DNA of 64,000 nt from Siphonodentalium dalli (lineage: Eukaryota; Mollusca; Scaphopoda; Gadilida; Siphonodentaliidae). Below, piece after piece: positions 47,791 through 59,970 of this stretch. The notes under the pieces were generated by a model. That model was not told the origin of the DNA. It searched no databases and saw only the letters and a list, made by a program, of their open reading frames with translations. The stretch is taken from positions 125,004,754 to 125,068,753 of the forward strand of contig CP136061.1 in the NCBI GenBank assembly GCA_032622095.1. The letters run 5' to 3'. A program made the position numbers and the translations under genes. The stretch's first letter is position 1. Each line of letters opens with the position of its first letter.

Positions 47791-50320
47791 CTATTTGACT
47801 AGACATGCGACAGGTAAGTGCAGACGTGTATTGTGTTTGTTTCAAAGGGAATATTTTGCTCTCACAAGGAACACAAGAATTTAAATGATATGAAACAGCA
47901 TAAACAACAAAGCATATATATGCTCTGATGGTGAAAATTGAAGTTGACATTATATTGGAAGAGCGATAAGTCTCGACTGTATGACATGCCTCATGTCAAA
48001 GCTATTAATAGTCGAGTAGCATTATTGTCGACTGTTCTGTGTAAAGGGGTGTTCCTAACTTTTGACAATTAATGTTCTATCCATTTACGCACACAGAAGC
48101 AATGTGCTATCATGGTGAGCCAGGCATACACGAATCTCATACATTTATTTAATAAAGTTTCAATGTTTTATAGGGCTAACAGTAATAATTGTGTTACCTT
48201 TTCAATACCAAAATGACATTCTTTGGTATATACAGTTGTCATTGTTAAATCAGATTTTATATACATCTTGTTGTAATTTTCATTTGTCGGAACAAAAACC
48301 GACGGGGTTCTATAGATCGCAACCACAGGTAAAGATTAATACATGATGTTAACGTAGTATATGTGTATGTATGTCCAACATTAAATAATATACTTATGTA
48401 CAAGTACGTGCAGTGTTGTTGTTTGTGTTGAATGCAGTGGAAATTGTACCTACATTTACTCATGTTATCAGATCAACCCATCCGTATATTGTCGTTATAA
48501 TTACATGCGTGTGGTTACGGAAATTAACATTGCCTAACTGATTAGACGGATATCGCATATGTTAAGTGTGTCGCTAAGGATACACACATTTTGATGGCAA
48601 ATACATGTCGCAGACCTTCCAATGGAACCTATAGACTACAAAACACCAACTTACTTCATGTCCTTCTGTGTAAAATAACCAACCCATCCATCCGAAGTCT
48701 TATTTCGTGGACCAATTGTCATGTGACCTTCTAGTACTTATCATAATTATGAGCTCATGCATAGTGATTCAACTGAGTTATGCGGGCCACGGTGAATTTA
48801 CATGACTTGAAACATATTTTATTTGTATAATATACAAAAGGGATTGAGGCACAAGTTTTTACAACTTACGAAGCCCCTCTCCCGATACAATAATATAACA
48901 TACATGTGATCAAGATGACGGTATATAAACGTATTTACATGATGATCAGTTTAGAGATATATAATTTGTATTGCCTTCCAGAGGTTGTGTAGATTTGTGT
49001 TTAAAACAACGAGGCTACATTGTGAATATGTGGCACGATAAACGAGTGCTAATATAATCTATTGGTGTACGTATGTTCGGAGGTTTAGGAAAAAATAATA
49101 ATAGTAGACAGTCATGAACTAGGTTTTAGTTTTTGTAGCGCTCTGGTGAATTTACATCACGGGAATATGTCACCTTTTGAGACATAAATGTATTCGTTCC
49201 CTTAAACAGTATTTGATTTACTCGTAACATATTTCACAGTGGAAGTAAACTTAAACTAAACTGTAGTTGATGCGATATATTTCACGATAAAGGCTGGTGA
49301 ATACTATATTTGAAGTGTGCATAAACGCTAGTCATGATATTACTATGCAGCTCAATTCACAGAAACGTGCCCAAGCTAATCATAATTAAATGCGTCACAT
49401 TGACAAAGCATCGCGAAACAGCTTACCTCCTATATATGCACCGGAGGTAAGCGGACAATCAGGCCAATTAGCCATAGGTGAGACTGATTACTAACTCACC
49501 CGCGGAGTCAAACGAATAGCCTATATAACACTTAACACGAGTTGCATCTCCGATAAGGACGCTTCTATCGGAGTCTGAGTTATAAGATGGATCACCAATG
49601 CGCCCCACTACCAAGGACTGAGAGTAATGGTTATCGTGTTCACTGCCAATAGTCTCTAACCCAGGACACACACAGCAGCACCGTATTATTTGGTGTTCTG
49701 AATTCCTGAACAAATCTGTTGTTATCGGGCCTCGCTCCTTGTTTGTTCTCAACAAAATGATTTATTGATAAACCTGGGACGAAAATGAATACTATCCAGA
49801 TTTGTGACAACGGAATCCAATAATTCTTGCTTCAGAAAACAGCGTTCGGAGCTCTGTAAGTGTAATTTCTTGCAAGGACCCAGGTTCACAGTATGACGCG
49901 TAATGGAAAATGAATGGTTGTGGGGTTTGTGATATCACATTCCAATACTTCTCGATTCACGGAGGGACATACTCATTTCTGTGGGTGTGATTTGAGTGAC
50001 AGTTTGCTAATACGTGCGATATATCGAGATTCCGCACACCTTTCATTTATCATCTGAAATCCACTCCCGCTGATCCAAGACGCATCCATCCCGTTTATTT
50101 GAGATATTGATTATTATGCCTATTAGGCAGTTTATTGTACACCTGTTGTGGAAGTAGTGGAAATATCGCGGGATTTATTATACTGACGGAGTATGTTCCG
50201 TAGAGTTTGATACCGATTGATCAGCTTCCTCGAAGGGAACTGAATACTATAAACCTGCACCGAAGCGATGTGGGTGTTTCTTGCTGAACTATAGGGTGAA
50301 GTTGGATTACTGTAAATAAC
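47791..50320. other. Gene-free stretch upstream of the receptor exon
   Basis: No gene was recognised. Near 48806-48827 the segment CTTGAAACATATTTTATTTG repeats one at 41804. The minus-strand frame 49468-49755 (95 codons) lacks a domain. No confident promoter elements were identified before 50321. Confidence 0.4.
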
Positions 50321-51059
50321 ATGCGTTTGTATTCGGCAGGAGCCATTATTTTGTGGTTTAATGTGGAGTGGTTGTTTCTTGTTTCCGCTTTAAGTGGGAC
50401 GTCGAAGCTATGCAGATCAACTGGTAACGTGAAAAATGCAATCAACATTGCTGCCATTGTACCGTTTGATGACAACAGGATGTTTTCAAAGTCGCGCATA
50501 GCCCCTGCACTTGAATATGCAATTTTAAAAGCACAAGAAAACAGGGATCTCGTCCTAGGTCTGGATATTACAATCCGTTACGCTGATTCTAAATGCAACG
50601 CTGTCGCCGCACCTATCGCAGCGTTCGACTTCTATATGCAAAGTGAAGTCGATGTGTTTTTCGGTCCAGTATGCGACTACAGCTTGGCACCCGTAGCAAG
50701 ATATGCGCCATATTGGGACATTCCGATTATAACACCGGGAGCACTTGCTCATGACTTCGGAGTCAATAAGTCAGCAAAGGGTGCCGAATATCCATCACTT
50801 ACCAGAGTTGGAGCTACTTTCGACTCATTTTCTGCCTTTATGCTTGACATGTTTTATCATTACCAGTGGAATAAGATCAAGGTGATATACGATTCGAAAG
50901 GGCTTCAGGAGGTCACATTAAGATTTTGTTTCTTGGCGGCTAGCGCCCTAATCAATTCCATGAAGAATGCACGATTGGAGTTTGACCCTCATCTGTACTC
51001 GCCTAACATACATGATGTGGATGAGATGCTAGAGGATGAGATAGGTGGCAGTTATGGAG
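50321..51059 (+). CDS. Natriuretic-peptide-receptor / receptor guanylate cyclase-like, first coding exon
   Basis: 246 codons plus one base to a strong donor (GAG|GTAAGTATG; GT at 51060-51061). The start ATG has A at -3. Residues 6-25 are hydrophobic and look like a signal peptide. The rest matches the N-terminal lobe of the ANF-receptor ligand-binding fold: INIAAIVPFD (41-50), APALEYAI (61-68), Cys92 and Cys118 spaced 26 apart as in the conserved disulfide of natriuretic peptide receptors, VFFGPVCDYSLAPVARYAPY (112-131), WDIPIITPGA (132-141), EYPSLTRVGAT (156-166), YQWNKIKVIYD (181-191) and Cys203 in RFCFLAA. By family knowledge this is an extracellular peptide-binding domain of a single-pass membrane receptor. 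Whether a guanylate cyclase follows or it is a clearance-type receptor cannot be told. Later exons were not recognised. Confidence 0.86.
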
Positions 51060-51877
51060 GTAAGTATGTTTTGTGTCCACGATATCGAGGACGTTAGGCA
51101 TCTGGAAACCCAAATGTGTCTAGACAGTCCACTCATGTAGTAACCCTTCGGTAAAATAGCCACTCTTCACGCCAATCATGGACACAAAACTCGTAACAAA
51201 TTGTGGATATATGCGTGGAGTGAAATGCCATGCCAATGCCGTTGGCAGAAAACCTATCAACTGAACTTTTCTGGAATTCAGATAAACTTATTCAATTCCA
51301 CCTCATTCCACGAGTCCTAACGATTACACATGTATCCCTGATTGAATAACAGTGTGAGAATAATTTTTTTGGAATATAACATTTTAAGCCTCTTGTGTGC
51401 AATTCTGTGTAACCAGAGATCCATTCGTCGTGATATAGAATAAAGACTGAAACGAAAAGGAAACCCCATTCCATCTATCATTCTCGAGTATGTAAGCCTA
51501 ATACTGAGACGTGTATGTCGCATTTCGAGTTACCAAAATATAATAACCATAGATTCACTGGAATTGTCGAAAAAAATTAAACATGTCATGTAGTTGTCTT
51601 GTGTTTCTACACAATTACGGTTTTTCATTAGATATAGGACTATATACATGTAAGTTATTTTCTTCAACACAATGACTTTGTGAGATGAATGCCAAGAATA
51701 CACAACCAATAAATGTTAGCAAGTCACCTATCGAGAAAGTCTATATAAATGGAGTCAGGATAACGTTAATTTCGGAAATCGTTTACAATTTTACATATAT
51801 GGAACCAAAATCTCCTACACGGAGTATTCTAAAGCACTTGCTGCCAATATATCCCCTGAGACATCCAATATTTATCT
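51060..51877. other. Presumed intron of the receptor gene, first part
   Basis: It starts with the donor GTAAGTATG. No acceptor or further exon was recognised. Short frames at 51292-51523 and 51685-51909 look random. Confidence 0.45.
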
Positions 51878-51882
51878 CCACG

Positions 51883-52845
51883 TGTTACGCCGAGTTATGT
51901 AGTAACTGACGAGTTTTGTGGTAGCTCACGAGTTTTGTAGTAAAATCGACGAGTTATGTAGTAATTTCAGGTTACGAGTTTTGTAGTAAAATATCGACGA
52001 GTTTTGTAGTAAAAAACAAGCTAACGAGGTTTTTTTTTCTTTGATTTTTCAACTACATGTATTATAATTGAATATGCAGAGTGTTACTTTGTCAAATCAC
52101 ATGGGTATCCTCAAGAACGAACCAAGAACCAAGAGGTGGCGTAGAGTTGTCTATATTGCAAAAACAAAGTGAAACGATTATTGGTAACAATAACTGTATG
52201 GTACGCATGCATGACTCGCCGCTCTCTTTTGTTTCACGGTTACTGTTGGTTGCGTTTATTTCTTAGAGTGCACAAGCCGCGAATCCATTATGCACTGAGA
52301 GAAAAATGACGAACCACATTTGGTTTTCCACCACGATAGATAGTTTATTATATTTCACCAAATACAACATGGTATTAAGAACTAGGACGCGACGTCTGAC
52401 GTAATGAGGGCCAGGTTCAAGTTAATAACATGGCCATAGTACTTCTAGGTACGAAGTTTGGCTCAGATCTGATGAGAAACGAAGCAGCAGTGACGAGGGA
52501 CCAACATCAAGTTGAGCTACAACGCCATTAACGTCCACCACACAAACACTTACACAAAAAAACATTGCATTTACTATATACGATTGTATTAAGTCCAAAC
52601 CCGCCTGTGAAACTGACTAAAAATTGTTGCTACAGAACTCGACGAGTATTACTACAAAACTCGTTAACTTGTTTTTTACTACAAAACTCGTCGATATTTT
52701 ACTACAAAACTCGTAACCCAAATTACTACATAACTCGTCGATTTTACTACAAAACTCGTGAGCTACCACAAAACTCGTCGATTGTTGCTACATAGCTCGT
52801 GAGCTACCACAAAACTCGTCAGTTACTACATAACTCGGCGTAACA
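51883..52845. mobile_element. Foldback element of ACGAGTTTTGTAGTA arrays, 5-bp duplication CCACG
   Basis: The ends TGTTACGCCGAGTTATGTAG (51883) and its complement CTACATAACTCGGCGTAACA (52845) are flanked by CCACG at 51878-51882 and 52846-52850. The left arm (51883-52020) holds about six spaced copies of ACGAGTTTTGTAGTA or ACGAGTTATGTAGTA. The right arm (52625-52845) holds about nine inverted copies. The middle, 52030-52620, is non-repetitive and shows no gene. TGT...ACA ends with a 5-bp duplication would suit a Ginger-type DNA transposon derivative. It lies in the presumed intron of the receptor gene. Confidence 0.92.
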
Positions 52846-52850
52846 CCACG

Positions 52851-55640
52851 GCGTAGTTGGTGAAAAAAATGTATTCTAACTTGGAATTACATGCTCTTAA
52901 TCGATGAAAACTAAACTACAGTATGCAGTAAAGTCATTGCACGGATGTTGTACACGACAATCTATTCCGGGCGTGGAGACCCGTATACAGTTTTCTGCCA
53001 CGGGTGCTTGTGTTCTTCAATAAGTGTTCAGTCAGTAATATATACGCCTACTTCCTTTTGACAGCGCATGCAATGCGCGTTGTCGAAGAAAATTCGAATT
53101 CTCCACGTGAGCACTTTATAGCATAAAATTGATCGATTTAGCTTTATGCCGTTTCGAATGAACGTAATCACCCACTGTATTACCGATAACTCTCCAGGAA
53201 CTTCGCACTCGTTTCTAAAATCCAATACAATGCAGATGTTCGCTATATACATATTTAATATGGTGTTTAATTTGAACATTCCAGATATCTTCTACTGGCA
53301 TATGCCACGGGCATCGCTATCTTGTTAACGCTTGCGTTATATAAAGCTTAGTACATGCGTGTATATTCACCTGGAAATATTATGATTGCATCTACAAGGA
53401 GAATGGGCATTGTGAGTAGGTACTTACAAGTCCAATTTTACATAAATTATACGTATACATGCTCCAGTATAGGGGGTGCATTTCACCGAGCAAACAAGCT
53501 ATGTTACCAAGGCTAGTATGACCTATGTTGGCGTACTGATGCAAATATTTGATACATCGGAAAGTACAGCGCAGCAACAAGATGAACCATGTGTGACTAC
53601 TCTTGGTTTTGAATGGTTTTAATATCACGATGAAAAAATGTTTAAATTCCATTTATCATTAAATTGATTTATAAACAACTTACATTGATGCGAGGGAGGA
53701 AACAAGTGTTCTCATTAACACGGTTAACCAATGCTCCTAGAACTGCCAGGTATTAAAGGGTATTCGGGATTAAAATAAAAGTCTGGTATGCGCCTTTGAT
53801 GGAGAAAAATGGTGGTGTTTAACTGGAGTGGTCTGGTACTTTATCGCCCATTGTATCATTTTCGGGTCTCATTCTGTACATCGGACGATAGAGTGCTCAT
53901 AGCTGACATGCACAAATCAACCGCGTCGCTTCCGGTCATTGCTGAGTCGGAATATAGAGTAACATGTACATATCAAGACTTTTTCTCTTAATGTGGTACA
54001 GTTTGACAGATTACTACCGAGAAACGTCATGAAAATAGATGGTATTGAAGTGTGAGATATGTGCCCCTCGTCACCCATTTTCTTAGCTGGCTTTCAGTAT
54101 TAAGCCCCTACTTTCAATAATATTCATCGAAAACGTGTACCACGACCCACAAACATGCTGGATTCAAAAGCACTCGATCATTTCAAAGAACCAAATTCAA
54201 TAGACGTCCACGTCGGTTTTGTAATGATTGTAATGACGCGAGGCATACGCCTGGTAGCTGTCATTTCAGTCATCGACATAATTGGACATAGATGACACCA
54301 CAAAGTGCTCAACAACATCCACTGGCGCGAAAAAACTGAAAACAAATCATATACGCTGAGAAACTGAAACCTCCAAGTATAGTTCCACAGGGAATACACG
54401 ACAGTCTTTACTTCACTCACATTCTCGCCCATTGTCTAACGCGCCAAATTGATATAGGCCACATAGTATCTGGTTTTCATTATGATAGCTTAGAGACACG
54501 TGACATTTAGACATTGATAATTAAAACAATTACAAGTACGTCACGAGAAAGATGATTTATGACAAAGTACACAGGATACACAAAATACACACAGTACGAT
54601 ATAACTAACATGGATTTAAGTGCTTGGTCTAGCATTGGATCGTATATATACGTTATTATCTTGTATGCCCAGTTAAGGCTCAAGGAGACAAAATTAAATC
54701 ACTAAATCACTCTGATATCGAACTTGGCATACTTTGCCTGGAGTGGAGACAGTTACATATCAGACCCACGGGCACCATACTAAGCAGTTGGGACTACTCG
54801 AACCAGTTTCACAATGGCTGGACGGTATATGGCGGTCTAATGCGCTATTCACATTACGGACTAAGACACCGGGACCCATGAAGGCATAATCTGCTATCAC
54901 AGAATATGTCGGTTCGGGTCAGGGCACTTCAATTTCCCCATCACAATAATTGTCTTGTGTGCTAATGCGCGGCAATCACTATTATCTCAGCTTCTTGCTC
55001 TCAATATTGATAACGTGATGGTGTGCAAAGTTAAATGCACAATCTCCAAGGGGTTTCTCCTCTCTGGATTTACATGAATAATGTGCCAAGTATGTGTCAC
55101 GGCAAAGCCAAGGTGCATCTGAAGTACAAACACCCCTTAATGGTCTTCCAAAGGATACTCGACGCGAGTGTGCACTAACAGCTCATTCATATGTTGTGTT
55201 CAAATTGCAGGGACATCGGTACTGAAGTTAATTATTTTTGTGAGCACTACGCTTTAGGCTTGTACTGATTATCACATATCACCGGAGCATATTAGTTTGT
55301 ATAAGTATATCGATATCCTCAGTCAATGGTGGACCCGGTTAGAATATAAAACTTATATTCCATGAAACAGATGGCGTCAATTTTGGTGTATCCATGCAAA
55401 CAATTCCAATCTGAAGTCTACTTATGGGACGTGGACACCATATGTCATATCCTACCACGCGATTACAGTTTGTTGTAACGCCCCCTGTTCGCGAACCGTC
55501 ATCCGAACGCTCGTATAACATAGCATCGTCGTCGTTGTTTACAAGATACACTACTTCCATGCTTGGTGTCCTCCACCTGCGCAACGCGATCAATTCTTCC
55601 CTTCTCGTTTGCACCAGAAATACATGTAATCCAACATATC
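52851..55640. other. Gene-free stretch, possibly intronic
   Basis: No exon or repeat was recognised. Frames at 54178-54432 and 55339-55647 (minus) are the longest and lack recognised domains. Confidence 0.4.
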
Positions 55641-55654
55641 CTCGCACATGATCG

Positions 55655-55950
55655 ACTTACATGTATAATGTGAAATAGGTGCATAATGTGATTATTTGAG
55701 TATGAAATAAGCAGATAATGGACTCTTACCCGTTATTTCGCGGGCCACAGTGAAAACACTTGTTAAAGAGCGTACACCTGAAAAGTCGTGAGTTGGCCTA
55801 TTTGTTTCATTATGCGCACATACTCTGCTTAGAATCGCCTCATTGTGAGTCTATTATGTGACTAAATGGTCTCATTTCCAGCACATTAAGCAGATTATCT
55901 ACATAAAATAATTTCTATTATAGTGTGCTGGTTTTCGGGAGAAGAGGCTA
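55655..55950. mobile_element. AAATAAGC-family element, copy 3 (inverted relative to copy 1)
   Basis: GAAATAAGCAGATAATGG, CGTTATTTCGCGGGCCACAG, TTAAAGAGCGTACACCTG, AAGTCGTGAGTTGGCCTA, AGAATCGCCTCATTG and GTGCTGGTTTTCGGGAGAAG match the complement of 34200-34580. Confidence 0.65.
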
Positions 55951-56585
55951 TGTAAGCAGTACGTTTTAATGACAATTGCTTAACAGTTCGCCACAGGCGC
56001 GATTTCATATAGTCGGCAACATTTTTCTGCCGATTCAGACAAAACTAACTTCAAATGTATTGCTTTTGTCGTTATCGGCAGCTCACCACAAGCGCCCAAC
56101 GTCAAGATGTACGAAGCTTGTGTATTACATATTATACATGTATATATTGTGAAAACTGTCAACACTTACATGAAAATGTTCTTATATGTTATGTGTTTCT
56201 GTTCAATTACTTGTATATTGTATCGCAAATGCTGAACTAACATTAACTTTTGAACCGTTTTGGAGCACATATCGTCGTTGGGCTTCTAAAGGGTCGTACT
56301 CCAGGAAAATCAAATTGTTCAGGAGACACACACAACTATTTACCTCTGGACTAGAATTGGTATCTGGTATACTTTGCTCAACAATACTTTTTATCACAGT
56401 TCTTATAATAAATACATTTTGATATTCAGTTATCTTCTAGTTGATGAGAAAACATGATTTTTATGGTGTTATATACGACACTTTAGAAGTATAAAATAGA
56501 AATTTTGCTATACGACATTTTAGTTTGGCGATTCTCGCGGCTTCGTTAATCTGTCACTCTGGATAAGGAAGATACACCCGCCGGC
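55951..56585. other. Gene-free stretch
   Basis: The frame 56186-56422 (78 codons) has a hydrophobic end (GILCSTILFITVLIINTF) but no recognised family, so it was left unassigned. Confidence 0.35.
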
Positions 56586-56589
56586 CATT

Positions 56590-57065
56590 TTTCTTCAAAA
56601 CCGGCCTGTTCTGCCATAAATAAGCTCTTATATAACTTATTTAAAACACACGAAATAAGCCCATATACGGATTATTTGAATCTGAATTAAGCTATATATG
56701 AACCTAAATGGGGACCGATCATACACAGTGGCATATGAGCTTATTTCAATTACAAATAAGCTCATGAGCAAATACCCGTTATAACATTTTATAAATAGCG
56801 TGTATCTGGTAAGTCTTATCGATGGAAAAAGGTTGATTAAATAATGCCAATATGGGCTTATTTTGTTTTGAAATAGTCCCATATTGGACTTTTTTATAAA
56901 CCGCGTTTTATGTCCATATATAGTGTATATTGAGGTTAAATAATGCCAATGTAAGCTTATTTCAACATACCCACATGCAAATATATACAATGAAAACACA
57001 TTATAAAGAGCGTGAATCTGGTAACTGGTAACTGGTGTCGATGACAATAAAATAGTTTAAAGATG
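56590..57065. mobile_element. AAATAAGC-family element, copy 4
   Basis: Repeated blocks include AATAAGCCCATATACGG, ATGCCAATATGGGCTTATTT and ATAAAGAGCGTGAATCTGG. The minus-strand frame of 136 codons at 56637-57047 falls wholly inside the repeat and is not treated as a gene. Confidence 0.6.
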
Positions 57066-57084
57066 CATAACCGCATTAATCGTC

Positions 57085-57165
57085 CCTAAATTACTATTTA
57101 TTTGGCTTCGGGAGTAACAAATATTTGATTCGAGTCGAGGAACCCACCCATCAAAGCTCAGAGTT
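57085..57165. repeat. Dispersed repeat, inverted match of 24960-25060
   Basis: GGCTTCGGGAGTAAC then GATTCGAGTCGAGGAACCCACCC matches the complement of 24975-25045. The poly-C present there is absent here. Confidence 0.6.
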
Positions 57166-57389
57166 ATTAGATATCGATTTCTGAAATCTGTTATTTCTCA
57201 CCACCGGGAATATTTGGCTTTTATGGCAAATATGATATCGCGATTGGTATTGTTGTCAGTATTTATTGGTAATCAACTAACTTGGATAACTGAATTGGCT
57301 TTTGGTGAAATTCCTTTGTTGTTCTAACTGGATGATACGGGGACGATCGAATCGGATGATGTACCTTATGTAAATTGTGCCAATGTGTG

Positions 57390-57625
57390 CGACGCCGCGT
57401 TTTACGCTCATACAGAATGTCTTTTTCTCAGATACGCTCTATATGGGCCTAAAACGCGACATTCAAAATAAGCCCGTATTGTGATTATTTTAACGAGAAC
57501 AGGCTGAGATACGAATCTAAATCAATTATCGGATATACGCTCTTTGTAATCTGTTTTCACTCTAGCCCGCGCCATAAAACGAAATAACTGGTATAAGGCC
57601 ACTATGGGCTTATTTCAGAATAAAC
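57390..57625. mobile_element. AAATAAGC-family fragment, copy 5
   Basis: It holds ATACGCTCTATATGGGCCTAA, AAAATAAGCCCGTATTGTGA, GAGAACAGGCTGAG, TACGCTCTTTGTAATCTG and TAGCCCGCGCCATAAAACG. Confidence 0.55.
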
Positions 57626-58232
57626 TAGAGGTGTGACTGTCCAATGGGACTAACGATACCCCGTGTCTTTAAAATACTAAGATGTTTCACGTGTCAGTAA
57701 ACATTTAGTTAAAATAATAAAATAACAGTTCCCATTGCAGGTGCACAACCCTAACCCTAATCTTAAACCTATTGACTGGAAAATGTAGGAATAAAAGCTC
57801 GAACAAAATTATGCATGCTGCAAAAAATATTCTAAGTCGAAAAAGGGGGATAACTCCACCAAAAAATGTCGGACAGACGTCATAATCACAGGTGCACAGG
57901 TTCCCATGGTACTAAATATCTCTGCCAAGTTAAAAAAGAATTGACCTAAAAATGTAGGAATAAAAGCTATGACAAAATTATACATGTTGCGAAAATTTTC
58001 TAAGTCGAAAAAGGAGGGATAACTCCACCAAAAAAAGTCCGACAGACGTCATAATCGCAGGTGCACAGGTTCCCATGGTGGTTGATGTCTGCCAAGTTTC
58101 ATGGAAAATGATAAAAAAAAAAAACGACTGAGAAAAGCTCCGGACACATTTGTGTCCACGGACGGACAAAAAAGCTGATTCCAGTATACCCCCCCCCCCA
58201 CACACACACACACGACTTCGTTGCGGGGGATA
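57626..58232. mobile_element. Helitron-like repeat, copy 3 (best ends)
   Basis: On the minus strand it starts TCCCCCGCAACGAAGTCGTG after an A (58232 side) and ends GACAGTCACACCTCTAG before a T (57626 side). This obeys the A-TC...CTRR-T rule. Interior: a poly-C/CA run (58189-58213), a GGACGGAC tract, units of about 130 bp with AATGTAGGAATAAAAGC and GGGGATAACTCCACCAAAAA, and the CCCTAACCCTAATC block. No Rep/helicase coding is present; overlapping frames up to 113 codons are by-products. Confidence 0.7.
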
Positions 58233-58655
58233 TAATAAGTCAAATTTGAATGTATGTGAATATTTAGGTCCAATTTCAACATATGTGCACGAGGACATGT
58301 TAGCCAAACAAAATGGCATCCATAAAACTATCTACAGGCAAAAATTAAGCTTCAGCTACACACCGCCCGCCGTGGTCAATATATATATACATCGAAATTG
58401 TGCCAGGATCTGTGAGCTCTCGCGATGTGGAGGGAATCACCGCCGACCGATCTGTTAATTAATTTGCCAATGATAGATTGATCCGACGGTTTTTCCTGAT
58501 ACAAGCCTGTTTTAAATTAAATGTTTCCGCATCCCATTTGCCGCGTCAGAGTTACAGGTCTTCTCGCATTCTCACAATTAGTGGTTATCAAGATCAGAAC
58601 GTGTAGGTTGTTGCCTTGTCATAGAATGAAGCACTTTTGCCGGACATGTATCTTA
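58233..58655. other. Gene-free stretch
   Basis: Nothing recognised. Confidence 0.4.
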
Positions 58656-58659
58656 TAAG

Positions 58660-58920
58660 TTATGGGACGCTTAGTGGTCGGATATGATGTCATGTGAGGC
58701 GAAGTGAGATCAATATTAGGTGAGGCCGTAGGCCGACCCTAATATTGATCTCGCTGAGATCCCTGGCTGCGCCCGCATACTATGGATGGAAATAGTTATG
58801 GGCCAGGCTTCGCAACTATTTGACCCAGTGACCTCATTTGAACATCCACACCAAATATGGTTCCGGAGTTGTTTAAAGAATTGTTGACGGACATGTTTAC
58901 GCTGAGCGTCCCGTAACGTA
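58660..58920. mobile_element. Hairpin element related to 38913-39600
   Basis: TTATGGGACGCTTAG (about 58659) and CTGAGCGTCCCGTAACG (about 58902) are terminal inversions. GTGAGATCAATATTAGG and its complement CCTAATATTGATCTCGCTGA form the inner hairpin at 58705-58757. 58775-58885 is an inverted copy of sequence at 59694-59830. The following 59030-59225 matches the middle of 38913-39600. Confidence 0.7.
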
Positions 58921-59029
58921 TTTATTATGTCAGTCGATAAAATCCAGCATATTCCTTTAATTAATCGTCGCTGTAATCTATTTTAATTTGGTAAGTTAAA
59001 TGGGTCGTCTATGGCCACTAACTTATGCA

Positions 59030-59225
59030 ACGTCACAGTGACGCGCCATGGGCGTTGAACGTCAACGCATTGAGTCAATGGCTAATCACCATAAGTGGGA
59101 CAACTTGTTGAGTTTGATAGTTAAATTTATGAGTCTTTATAATTCCTAACTTATATCGCGTGCAGGATTTGGTACATGATACTATGTCTTTAAATTCGCA
59201 GAAAATGATTTCAGACAGATATCCC
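59030..59225. repeat. Second copy of the middle part of 39160-39360
   Basis: CGTCACAGTGACGCGCCATG, GTTGAGTTTGATAGTTAA, ATACTATG and AATGATTTC(A/C)GACAGATATC are shared in the same order. Confidence 0.75.
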
Positions 59226-59620
59226 CTTTCTTGGCGCCAAAATACACCCAAAATATCCCCGAGGCGACAGAGTTTCTGAAAAACAAGATGGTGGATAAGC
59301 AACTAATATTGATTTTATATGCGGTCACTGACCTAATATGGGTTCATATACCGTCACTATTTATCGACGCTGATTGGCTGATCGCAAGAGCTGACATAAT
59401 AATGTGTAATTTGGACTGAACAAATCTCAGGAACGAGCGGCAAATCCTCATCCCATGTGTTCCGTGTGTCGTTCATTTTAACCTGCTCTATACTAATCGG
59501 ATACTCCCCCTCAGTTAAAAAGTGTACATCGGTATGGTGTGAGGTCAAGCGAACTAATTAGTATTCATGACGTGGGCAAACCAGAGTGCATATTAGAGCG
59601 AAATAGATCGTTGGTTTTTT
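59226..59620. other. Gene-free stretch
   Basis: Nothing recognised. Confidence 0.4.
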
Positions 59621-59621
59621 G

Positions 59622-59970
59622 CTCACCTGAGACGAAGTCTCCGGCGGAGCTGTAGTCATCACTCCTCGTCCGTCGTCCATCCATCCGTCTGTCAACAAAT
59701 CTTTAAACAACTCCGAAACTATATTTGGTGTGGATGTTCCCTAGGTGACTCACATTCAGATTTATTCAAATGAGGTCACTGGGTCAAATAGTTGCGAAGC
59801 CTGGGCCATAACTATTTCCATCCATAGTATTTCTTAAAACTACTTATTCTCAAGTATCATTAGGCTGAATGGGTTCATAATTGGTATGAAGAGTCCCTGG
59901 GTGGCTGGTGTTAAGATTTGTTCAAATGAGGTCACTGGGTCAAATGCGGGCGGAGCCAGGGACATAACTA
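59622..59970. repeat. Tandem-unit repeat beginning GCTCACCTGAGACGAAGTCT
   Basis: A short inverted GAGACGAAGTCTC head is followed by a CGTCCGTCGTCCATCCATCC tract. Two diverged units of about 130 bp follow, each with ATTTGTTCAAATGAGGTCACT or a close variant and GGGTCAAAT(A/G). The organisation is similar to the 28956-29475 and Helitron-like families. Confidence 0.7.

Noticed and set aside
55339-55647. 102-codon minus-strand frame
   Set aside because: Composition is not clearly non-coding, but no motif or good splice sites were seen and the plus strand is open too.
56186-56422. 78-codon frame with a hydrophobic end, considered as a receptor membrane exon
   Set aside because: No similarity to natriuretic receptor juxtamembrane sequence and no convincing acceptor site.
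56637-57047. 136-codon minus-strand frame
   Set aside because: Falls entirely within an AAATAAGC-family repeat.
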